This document shows, one piece after another, positions 11,822 to 24,100 of a stretch of DNA of 64,000 bases. Position 1 is the stretch's first letter; every line of letters starts with the position of its first letter. The notes under the pieces are model-generated. The model was not told the DNA's origin, made no database searches, and saw only the letters and a list, made by a program, of their open reading frames with translations. Source of the DNA: Paraspadella gotoi. Taxonomy: Eukaryota > Chaetognatha. The stretch covers positions 1,037,923-1,101,922 of the forward strand of contig CM119264.1 in the NCBI GenBank assembly GCA_051294375.1, given 5' to 3'. A program made the translations under genes and the position numbers.

Positions 11822-14800
11822 AAGGGGAGGAAGGGAGAGAGGGGCGAGAGAGAGGGGAAGTGAAAGGATAACAGAGAGGGAGAGAGGGAGGGGGAGAGGG
11901 AGGAAGAGAGAGGGAGGAAGAGAGAGGGAGGAAGAGAGAGGGAGGGGGAGAGGAGGACGAAGAGGGGAGGAAAGAGAGGGAGGAAGAGAGAGGGAGGGGA
12001 GAGGGAGGACGAGAGAGGGAGGGGAATTGAGGGAAAGGGAGATAGGGAGGCGGAGGAGGAGGAGAGAGTTAAAACGAGAAAGAGAAAATAGTAGAATCAA
12101 TATAATATACAAATTAATCCATTCATTTAATGAATAAGCTATCTTGCCCCTGACTTCTCCATCACTCTTCCGAGATTATGAAATAGCAGAACCCTGCAAG
12201 CTTTCGATCAAGACTAAAATTATTTATGGACATTTAACATTGGACAGTTAATTTTAAATGTCGCGGAGGCTGAACATCTAAAACAAGCCTTCACAACAGA
12301 GATATGACCTAGACATAGACGATATAAATAACCCTGCCCAGACAGAGCCCTATTCTCAAAGAACCCTGCCCTTGACTCCCCCTCGCCCCTCATTATTTTC
12401 TCACCCTGCGTGATTTGTCTCGATTCGTGATTTCCTCTCAAAATCGTGACTCGTCGAGGGAAGCGAAGTTTGAGCGCCAACAAAAGACTAACGCATTCCA
12501 CGGAATCGTAACCTCGATCCACGTAGTCGCCTAGATACGAAAAGTAAAGAAAAACAATATGATGGAAAACGGCTCTCTTTTCCGAGAGCGACCCCATTTC
12601 AGTTTGTTTAGCCCAGAATTTAATTTTAACCTTATTAACTGGCTTAAATATATTCCTAAACCTATAAACCAAGGGCTAATTCTTAAACCTAACCCTAAAC
12701 CACTGAGCCTTAGTTTTTAAACCCTAACCTCTTACCCTTAACGCTAACCACTAACCCAAATCCATAACCAGAATCACAAACCAAGTCATTAACCTGAATC
12801 ATTAACATAATCCCTAACCCAATCCTTAACCCTTATCTCTACCCTAAACTTAAAATTAAAAAAAATTATGTAATACCAAATTTATGATAAAATGGGGTGT
12901 TCTTGGAAAATAAGGCAGACAAAACACTGCTTAAAACTATAAAAAAAACACAAATGATATAAAAAAATATAAAAAAAAATACAAAAAAAAACACAAAACA
13001 AAAAAAAACAATAAACAAAAAAAAACAAAAAACAAAAGACAACCAAAAAAAAACAACCAAACAAAAAACTAACCCATAAAAAGGAAATTGGTGTCTGGTG
13101 GTTTCCCGGTGATGGAAAACAATTCGATGAGATCATAAAATTGTCCGTGAATGTCACCGCAAACCGTCACCTGTGAAAAGTGAAAAAAAGTCTTATCGTC
13201 AGAATCTCGCCTCCTCGTTCATTCATTTATTCATTCGTTCATTCATTTATTCATTCGTTCACCGTTCGTTTCATTCAACGTTCCTTTCATCCTTTCAATT
13301 CTAGTTAACTTCACATTTCACTTCATTTACTCATTCACTTCATTCGTTCGTTCAGTCACCTTTCGCTTCATTTACTCATTCACTTCATTACTTCATTATT
13401 CTCCTTTTGCTTCATTTATACATTAACTTCATTCGTTCGTTTATTCACGTTTCACATCGTTGATATATTCATTAATCCACAATTCACTTCGACAGTTCAT
13501 TCAATCACTAACCATTGAATTCATTCATTCTCCTGATTCATTCACCATTCGCTTCGTTCACTCGCCGTTGAATTCTTTCATTATCCTCGTTCATTCACCA
13601 TTCGCTTCGTTCACTCACCGTTAAATTCATTCTTCTTATTCATTCACCATTCGCTTCATTCACTCACCATTGAATTCATTCATTCTCCTCATTCATTCAC
13701 CATTCGCTTCATTCACTCACCGGTGATTTCACTGGTTGAACGTTGACTTCGTCGATCAGAATTTCTTTCGTCATCGCGCACAATTTCTTCACCTTAAGTA
13801 GATGCAGTTTGATGTTGTTTTTAATTGATGTGGTTCTCATTTGACGTAGTTTTTATTTGATGTGGTTTTTTTATGTTGTTTTCAATTTATGTAGTTTTCA
13901 TTTATTGTGGGTTTTATTTGATGTTGTTCTCATTTGACGTAGTTTTTATTTGATGTGGTTTTTTTATGTTGTTTTCAATTGATGTAGTTCTCATTTGTTG
14001 TGGGTTTTATTTGATGTTTTTCTCATTTGATATAGTTTTTATTTGAGCTGTTACTTATTTAATGTGGTTTTCAATTTATGTGGTTCTCATTGACTTTTAT
14101 TAGTCCTATTGAAAAGCACACCTATTTCTTATTGATTCTTGTACGGACTCATGTTTTATTCTATTGATCTCTTCTACAAAACCACATTTCTCAACGATCC
14201 CTTTTCCTCCTGGACTTGTAATCTCCGCCCCTTATTTACCCAGAACACCCTATTCCATCTTAAATTCGGCATCAGATTAATTTTTTTGGTTGAAAGATTA
14301 GGTTGGAAGTTGAGGTTAGGGATTAGGTCAGAGATTAGTGATTAAGATTGAGGACTAAGTTAGTGATTTGCATGAAGGATAAGGGTTAAGGATTAAGGTT
14401 TGCGATTAGGGGTTAGGATTAAAAATTAAGGATAAGGGTTTTAGGTTAAAGTTAAGGATTAAGAGTTAGGGATTAGGGTTAAGAATTACCATACAAGTTA
14501 TAAAAAACCACCAAAAACTTTTAGGTGAAACTTTAAGATTAAAAGTAAACAAAACCAGGGAGAGACAAACAAGAAAAGTGAGCTGACCACATTTCTCAAG
14601 GGCCCTAATCCCTTCTACCCCCCAAATAATAAACCTGATTCTCTCCCAATTTTTCTCGTTGAAAAAGATTTTCTATCCATTCGTCAAGTTCTTTTCCGTT
14701 TGGACGCGATTTTTTCGGAGGCATGACAACGACGAGGCCGTTGTCGTCGTCGTCGTTGTAGTCGTCGTTGTAGTCGTCGTCGTCGTCGTCGTCGTCAAAT

Positions 14801-16283
14801 GAACCACGAGATATACCGTAGCGATTTTTTTTTAATTCAATGAACTTTTTTTTTCTTGGCGGTAAAATTTAAACTTAGTCGAAAATTCTTTCCGCAGGTA
14901 GATTGAAAAAAAAATCTCAGAATACGATTTTAAAATATCTAAACTCTTAAGTAACTAAATAAAATAAAAAGCTAAATAACTATAAATTACTGTTTGTATC
15001 ACAAACTAAATATTTTTAAGGGGATTTTCAATCAACATTTATTATCTCCTTGTGACGTCTTCTCTCGTTTTTCTACTTTAAAATTTTCGCTTTTTTATGT
15101 TTAATTTTTTTTACTTAAAAAACAAATTAGTGATATAACAATTTGATATGTAGCACAATTATATATAATAATCAACTGTTTAAACATAATAATTTAAATA
15201 TATTTATATCTCAACATTCCGTGTCCCCTGACCCTATCTTTCCCAGAATCCCCTACCATCTCTTCCAAACCATCTGATCCCTTGACCTCACCTTTCCCAG
15301 AATCCCCACCATCTGATCCCCTGACCTCACCTAATCCTCCCCAACTTATCCCCTGACCTAACCTTCTGCAGAATCCTTGCCATCTCTTCCCGACCCTTTG
15401 ATCCCCTGACCTCACTTTTCCCAGAATCCCCTACAATCTGATCCCTTGACCTGATCTTCCCCAGAATCCCTTACCATCTGATCCCCTGACCTAACCTTCT
15501 GCAAAATCCCTACCATCTTTTACCTGTCACAAACAAAAATTCAACAATAACATCGGTTGCAATGGACCGACGCTCCCTTCCTTGTGGATTGTTGCTTGAG
15601 AAGGAAGCGTTGTAAGGAACCATAATGGCTGTTGCCAGGGGAAAAAAAAATTGTATCATATATTGTACACAGTAAACTGTAAATTTTTCAACATATTTTA
15701 TTATTCAGACAACATGAAAAAGTCTATGTGCTTACCAATGTAAAATGTACAAATTAAAATCAACCAATCCCAACCGGTCTTGAAAACGCCATAATGAAGG
15801 ATAACGAAAGAAGAACGCTTGATTTCTTCCACCTTAAATTAATTATGTTAATTTAATTAATTAATTATGTTAATTAAATTAATTACATTTATATCTTATC
15901 TGTTATTAATAAAAACAATTAAAAAAATGGAACAAATTTCAAGTTATATGACCACTGTTTTCCTAAAGCGCCCCCTATTTAGGTTTATAATCTATCAACT
16001 TTATTTTAATATCAATAATCTTCATCAAAAATATTTAATCACTAACTCTAATCTTTAACATTATTTTTTAAATTTTAAACCATAGTCCTAAACCCTTTGA
16101 CTAACCCTTAACCTAATTATTTAATTAATAAAAAAATAAATAAATTCTAATTTTAAGTAGGCATGGGGTGCTTTCGTAAAAAGATCCCCCGTTGAAACGT
16201 GTCGAGCTGTCATGCACACGCGAAAGATACTGACAGTCTGACAAAGGTTTTTAACTTTGTAATTTTTAACTGTACTCTGAGAC

Positions 16284-16322
<39 letters not shown>

Positions 16323-16563
16323 TGAAGATGATGATGATGTCATCTTCTCATTCGCTTAGTAAAGCTCTTCACACAAAAGCTTGGTAAAAAATAATCATAA
16401 AGGATATTTGCTTGTCAACAATCTTTTCACACTGAATCTGCAAAACTTAAAAAAAAGCAAAAGTTTAATTGACAAGAAAACAAAGACTCAAAACCGAAAT
16501 TAGATCTTTTTCCATTAAAATATTTTTTTAATTAAAAAATTAAAAAAATCCTCCGTCCCCCTC

Positions 16564-16618
<55 letters not shown>

Positions 16619-17425
16619 GATATTAACCTTGTATTCAGGCAGAGCACTTTCTCCAGGAGCTGAACCAAGAAGTCTCTGAAAAGGAAAAACATAAATAAAT
16701 ACATTTAAAAAAATTAATCGTAATAAGCAATAACGTATATCCAATACCATTTTCCCAACCAAATAATTCCGGTCCATTAAATATTTGGCCTTATTTTCCT
16801 AGAACGCTTCATTTTCCTTTGAATTAGGAATTAGGTTTTTTTTTTTTTTTATAAATTATTACAAATTATTAGGGATTTGGTTTGTGATTAGGGTTAAGAA
16901 TTTGACTTAGGTTTAGAGATTAGGGTTAAAAATTAAGAATAAGGGTTTAGAGAAAAACAAAGTTTTATTAGTTTCAACGAATTTGTTTTTATTGGAAAAC
17001 AGACATGTTTCGGCTTTGGTTTTCAAGCCTTCTTCAGTGTTTGTGAATTAGACAAAATATTGTGCAAAAGAAGAGTGAGAGAGAGAGAGAGAGAGAGAAA
17101 GTTAAAGTTTCCAACAAAGTGGTGAGACAGAATAGTGGTCAGAGGTGAGGACAGGGTAAGTTGAACACAGATTGAGTGAGTTTTTGAAAAGAAATGAAAT
17201 TTGTTAGAGAGAAAGAGAGAGAGAGAGATAGACTTAACAGGGATAAATAAATAATTAAAAATATACATTGTGCAATGTACAACAGTGATAAATGTTTAAA
17301 ACTGGAAAAGATTGGTGAGAATTTTTAACAATTGCAAAAGAGTGAATAAATAATTCAATGTGTGTACTAATTAGCTAAAGAAATTTGGTGAAATGTGAAG
17401 TTGAAAAATGAAAGAAAGTTTAGTT

Positions 17426-17467
<42 letters not shown>

Positions 17468-17772
17468 TGCTATATAAGAGCCTAAGAAATTGAAATTTAA
17501 GGAGTTAGAAAGAGCTCAAAATGAGCTGGCCCCCTTGGTTGTGCAAAGGAAGGACATAGGGGATGGTGACGGTCATTGGCGCGTCAGTGGCTGAGAGGAG
17601 AGTGTGACCGAACTTATAAGTGTTGGACTGGGGACTGAGCCAGAAGGAAAGATCCCTAGTGCCACTCTTATGTCTCTTTGGCCTGATACGCCTGCCGACT
17701 GCCCTCGTCTCGCTCATTTTTGAGCTCTTTCTTACTCCTTAAATTTCAATTTCTTAGGCTCTTATATAGCAA

Positions 17773-17814
<42 letters not shown>

Positions 17815-19899
17815 ACTAAACTTTCTTTCATTTTTCAACTTCACATTTCACCAAATTTCTTTAGCTAATTAGTACACACATTGAATTATTTATTCACTCT
17901 TTTGCAATTGTTAAAAATTCTCACCAATCTTTTTCAGTTTTTAAACATTTATCACTGTTGTACATTGCACAATGTATATTTTTAATTATTTATTTATCCC
18001 TGTTAAGTCTATTCTCTCTCTCTCTCTTTCTCTCTAACAAATTTCATTTCTTTTCAAAAACTCACTCAATCTGTGTTCAACTTACCCTGTCCTCACCTCT
18101 GACCACTATTCTGTCTCACCACTTTGTTGGAAACTTTAACTTTCTCTCTCCTCTCTCTCTCTCTCACTCTTCTTTTGCACAAATATTTTGTCTAATTCAC
18201 AAACACTGAAGAAGGCTTGAAAACCAAAGCCGAAACATGTCTGTTTTCCAATAAAAACAAATTCGTTGAAACTAATAAAACTTTGTTTTCTCTAAAATCA
18301 TTTACAACGAAAAGAAAGGATTATCATAGAATAAGGGTTTAAGATTAGGGTTCAGGATTAGGTTAAGGTCAAGGATTTAAGATTAAAGGTTTAAGATTAG
18401 GGTTCAGGATTAGGATTGACTGGACCGATTTTCTTTTAAGTTACACATATGAATTCTTTTTTAAAAAATCCTTATTTCTCATATTAAGTTGGTCAAAAAT
18501 TAGAAAATATTTTTTTAAATGACTTATATTTTCTTCTATCAACGAGGAATTCAAATCTGATAAAAAATTTAAAATTTTAGGATTTCTTAAGGATAGTACT
18601 GCTATCTATAAATATATATATATATATGCAAAAATTAAAAAAAATGAAATTCTTTTTTATAATTGACAATTATAATTTTCATACGTGACTTTCACTTCGC
18701 TCTAATGAACAGAATTGGGGCACTCTGGAAAAAGAGAGCCAAATATAAATCACCGCGCTGCTTCGCTTTTATATATACAAAACGAGACGTAATTATCATT
18801 ATGTCATAAGTAGTCATAGCCGATGAAATTTAAATGCTAATGTATACAGCGTTAAAATAATCTATCATGAACATAGATTATGGTATCAAAATATTTTTTG
18901 TCAAAAATGCTTTCTTCTGAGGGTACTCGCCTAATTAAAAATATTATATTACTATATAGAGCAAAAAATATTTTTTTAAAATCTTAAAATTTTTTGATGG
19001 ATTCTGATAGAGCATAAAAAGTTAAACAAGAAATATAATTACAGCTTTTAAAAATTCTTACGTTTTCTAAGTGAAAATATAAAAAAACTGATAAAATCAT
19101 CGAAAGATGATGATGATGATGATTTTTTACAGTTTTTCTTATTTTTGACACGCTTATCGTAAAAATATTTAAAAAGAATCATACTTTGTGTAGACAACTT
19201 TTTATGAGCTATCTGAATCTGATCTTAAAATTAAAAAATTCAAAAAAAATTTTTTGACCTTTCCTATCTATAAATAAATATTAAAAAATTAATTACTAGG
19301 GTATAGAGCCATATTAGAAATTTTTTGTCCATTGAAAGTATTCTTAAAAATGTCTAAATATTCGTTTGAGCATGTACTCACTCTAAATTTTTGACTCACC
19401 CCATTGAGTGCGGCTCCCCCTATCATAAGCAAGCAAAAACCCGATAATCTCTTTCGGCGATTTCACAGCAAAAATCCTGGTCCAATGGAAGAATCGAGTA
19501 TCGGGAAATCATTGCGTCATACTTCATCGATACAACGTCTTACATCCAAAGCAAAACATATTTTTTTTTAAAAAATGTTATTTCAGAAAAAATGATATTC
19601 TTCAAAATTTATCATTAAACTAATCTTACTTTTCCTAAATTTTATAATATATATATATAATATATAATATAAAGTCTTTATCTGATTGATATAATAATTC
19701 AAAAAATAATGCAAAACCTATAAATTTAAAAAAATGAAACTGGTTGACAGTGGAGATCCTGTATCTTGTATCCAAAATAGTTAAGCATGGCATATCGACG
19801 CTCTCAAGCGGCATTGCAGTATCAGAGGCATCGCAAAAGCATCATAGCATCGCGGCATTTCGTAAGCGAGACATTTGGAAAATCGATAAATCGGGGAAA

Positions 19900-19946
<47 letters not shown>

Positions 19947-20200
19947 TGACAGCTGGTCAAGTACCTAACGTGAAAACTAAGAGATTGATTCTCAGCATCA
20001 TTGATGTCATCATCATCATTGTCATTATCACTAACATCATCATTATCATTTATGTCATATATCATCACTATCATTAAAACAAAGAAAACCATCGTCATCA
20101 TTATCACTAATGTAATTATCATCATTATTATCAAGAACACCATCAAAATTATCATCAACAACACGATCTTCATCAATATCATTAATTCATTATAATTATC

Positions 20201-20231
<31 letters not shown>

Positions 20232-21105
20232 CCGTATCTCCGTTCAGGAAGTAAACGTCTTCCAATTGATCCCAAAGATTAGTTCTTGAAGAAGTTGTTG
20301 AACAAAAACTTTGACGCCTGAAAACTTGTCTTTTTTGCAGCGAATTCATTTTTTTATAGTTTTAGCTTAAAATTCGAAGATCATTTTTTTCTGTAGTAGT
20401 AGCTGAGAAACTTGGAATTGAATTGAATTTCGATTAATGTTTATATATATATTTTTTTTTTACGATTTGTAAATTCAATACTTTTTGATTATATTTAATT
20501 AGTTCTTTTGTGCATCGAAGACTAAGAAATATGATTCGTTTATATGTTTTAAAAAATATTCGTCATTTTATTAATTTCTTTTTAGTTGAAATTCTTGGTG
20601 AGGATTAATTCTAACAACTTTGGCGTCGGCGTCGTTTTATTTTCCATTCGTGATTTTTTGATAATCATTCGTTTAGTTTCCAACGAAGTTTTATTTTTCA
20701 TAATAAGTTTGTAATTTATGATGTATTACTTCTCTAAAAAATCTTTAAACATGTACTTACGCAATCGTTGTTATCACATACGTCACTTGTTATATATTGT
20801 ATGTTAAAAAGTCATTTAAACAGGAAAAGTAACTATTAAGTTCTAGCCGTATAACGAAAATAAAAAAAGATGAATTTTTAGAATTTTTAGAATTTCATTT
20901 CAATTTAAGAACTGTTTTTATTAAGAAATAAACGATAAGATTATCATTTAATAAGCGTTTATTTTATCACAAGAAAGCGTTAATTTTATCACTAAATTAT
21001 TTTTAATTTTGTCACGAATTAACTTCTCTCACGAACGCGAAGGAAGAAAGAGAGAATCCTTTGTTTCGCGCGGATAAACGACGCGACAGAGAGAGTCAAG
21101 TCTAC

Positions 21106-21149
<44 letters not shown>

Positions 21150-24100
21150 ATCTCTCTCTTTCTTTCTCTCTCTCTGTTTCTTTCTTTTTTTCTCTCTCTT
21201 TCTCTTGCTCTCTCTGCCTCTCTATCTTTCTTTCTTACTTTTTTCTCTTCCTATCTTTCTCTCTCTCTAACTCTCTCTCTCTCTCTCTCTATCAATTTTC
21301 TTTTACTCATGTTCCCTTTCTTTTTTTTTTTCATTCTTTTTTTTCTTTCATTCTTCTCCTCCTCTCAGACACCAATAGCAGAGAATCTGTTATATATTAT
21401 AATTTAAAATTAGTACAACCTATACAAAAATTATTAATACATTCAATAAACAAACTTTATTGCAGTTGACCTTTGACAAATACTGACTAACCTAGCTGAT
21501 GAGGTTGCTTTTGTTCTTGTTCTTATTGTATCGCCCAGACAGATGATAGAGCACGCTACCAATCTAACCTTGCTGATGAGGTTGCTCTTGTTCTGGTTCT
21601 TATTTTATCGCCCAGACAGATGATAGAGCACGCTACCAATCTAACCTTGCTGATGAGGTTGCTTTTGTTCTTGTTCTTATTGTATCGCCCAGACAGCTGA
21701 TAGAGCCCGCTACCAATCTATCCTTGCTGATGAGGTTGCTTTTGTTCTTGTTCTTATTGCATCGCCCAGACAGATGATAGAGCACGCTACCAATCTAAAC
21801 TTGCTGATGAGGTTGCTTTTGTTCTTGTTCTTATTGTATCGCCCAGAGAGATGACAGAAGCCCACTACAATCTAACCTTGCTGATGAGGTTCTTTTGTTC
21901 TTGTTCTTATTGTATCGGCCCAGACAGATGATAGAGCACGCTACCAATCTAACCTTGCTGATGACGGTTGCTTTTTCTTGTTCTTATTGTATCGCCCAAC
22001 AGATGACAGAGCACGCTACTAATCTAACCTTGCTGATGAGGTTGCTTTTGTTCTTGTTCTTATTGTATCGCCCAAACAGATGACAGAGCACGCTACCTAA
22101 TCTAACCTTGCTGATGAGGTTGCTTTTGTTCTTGTTCTTATTGTATCGCCAGACAGATGATAGAGCATGCTACCAGTCTAACCTTGCTGATGAGGTTGCT
22201 TTTGTTCTTGTTCTTATTGTATCGCCCAAACAGATGATAGAGCACGTTACCAAACTAACCTTGCTGATGAGGTTGCTTTTGTTCTTGTTCTTATTGTATC
22301 GCCAGACAGATGATAGAGCACGCTACCAATCTAACCTTGCTGATGAGGTTGCTTTTGTTCTTGTTCTTATTGTATCGCCCAGACAGATGATAGAGCACCG
22401 CGCGCGACCTTCGCCTTTGGATGCTAAACTCGTGTTTTCCTCCTGATTTTTCGTCGTTTGATTTTGCCGAGGAATCTCGTTGAATTTGAATCGCTGCAGA
22501 AAAAAAGTGAGATAAGGTTAAAGATCTTAGTTTTTTGACAAATAAATTAGGGTATAACTAATGTTACTAATTACCGATTTACGAACATTAATATCTCATG
22601 TTGATCCTGAGTTTAAACAGACTATCTTGTGGTTTAAAAGCCTCCTTTAATTTAAAAAAAAAAACATAGCCAGACTAGTATTGCCGAAATTTATTAACTA
22701 ATTGTTTTTTTAACATAAGAAATGCAAAAAGGATTAACTTCATTAGGAGAAAAGGTGGAAATATAGAAAAAAGAGAATAATATTTATATACATCATAAAA
22801 GCCGATGTCATCCATCATGGAAAACAGAAACAAAAAAAAAAATATGAAAACAAATAAAAAGTAAGAAATTAAAGTAAATAATAGACAATGAGTTAAAAGA
22901 CAGTAAAAAATATATAATACAAAATATCACAGGATAATAAAAAAATTAAAAGCAAGACAGAAAATCGGTAACAAAAGAGAAAACAATATTAAGGGAAGTA
23001 AAGCGATAAAAACTACAGTAGGAACAGTTAAAAACAGTTACAGTAAACAGTTGAAGAAAATAAAAAGCTTCGGCCCAGATCCCCCGATAAAATTGGGACA
23101 AGCAATTGACCACTTAAGGAGTCAAGGCGACCTTTTTCTCTTTAAGGCTCAATAACTCAGATAGCACGGATCTTTCCAGTTGAGTCCTATTTTCCCAGAA
23201 CACCCCGTTTTTTCTTATATTTGGAATAAGGCTGAGTTGAAATACTTAAGGACTTAGTTTGTGATTCGGGTGGGAGATTTTGGTTAGAAACTAACATTTA
23301 GTGTAAAAAGTGAGAAAAATGCTGTCTCTTTTTTTTCTCTTTTCCCCGTTCCCTTAAATTCTTAGTACACAAGTTTGACTGGTCATTTTAGTCTGGTCAG
23401 TCAACATTTTCACCGTATTTTATTAGTCAATTTTGAGAAAAAAATAAGAAAATGTTTTTAGTCCTGTTTATAAAAAACGTCTGCTTGTTTTCAAAACTCA
23501 TTTTTACGGGTTTTTGTTGTGATATACTATTAAAGTTTCTGGATCAATACAAAAACGCCATATTACTCGAATTCCATATTAAAGCAGTCAGAAACAGGAG
23601 ACGTTTGGATGCCGTCGCCGCTAGTGAGAAAACTAACATTTCTCACAAAAGGTTTAGGCTAAAAATTAAATATTAAGGTCTAGAGTTAAGGTTAAGGATT
23701 AGCGTTACAGATTGAATTACAAATTTAGAATCATATTTAGGTTAAATATTAAAGTTAATATCAAATTCTAGGATAAACGAACAGAAAAGAGTCTCTTTCG
23801 GAAAAGAGAGTCACTAAATGTTACAGTAGCATCCGTCTAGAATTTCTGAGACGGCAAGCTCTGTAACTCGAGTACAAATGATAATTTGAAAAGAGACTTT
23901 TTGTCTTGTTATCGAGTACTCATATGGCTACTCCCCCTTCGTAAGCCATTGCTCTACGACCACTTTTGGGACATAGCAGTTTATTGTAAAAGTTTACCTT
24001 GAGTGGGATTCGAATCCTACCATTCCCTTCTGCGTCGAAGTCTTAGTTTTTAACCACTCGCGCATCTCGTTATATAAATAAAAAATTCAAAAACACTCAA

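Noticed and set aside
17505-17717. 70-residue frame in the foldback spacer
   Set aside because: No recognisable motif; it spans the spacer of a mobile element and enters an inverted arm.
20270-20330. Candidate extra Elk exon ([10 protein letters not shown], minus strand)
   Set aside because: Phase between exons 9 and 10 already fits, and no GT donor follows the segment.
24000-24075. Possible tRNA gene
   Set aside because: A and B boxes exist, but the acceptor stem is imperfect and the sequence continues into a SINE body with a second copy at 25.0 kb.
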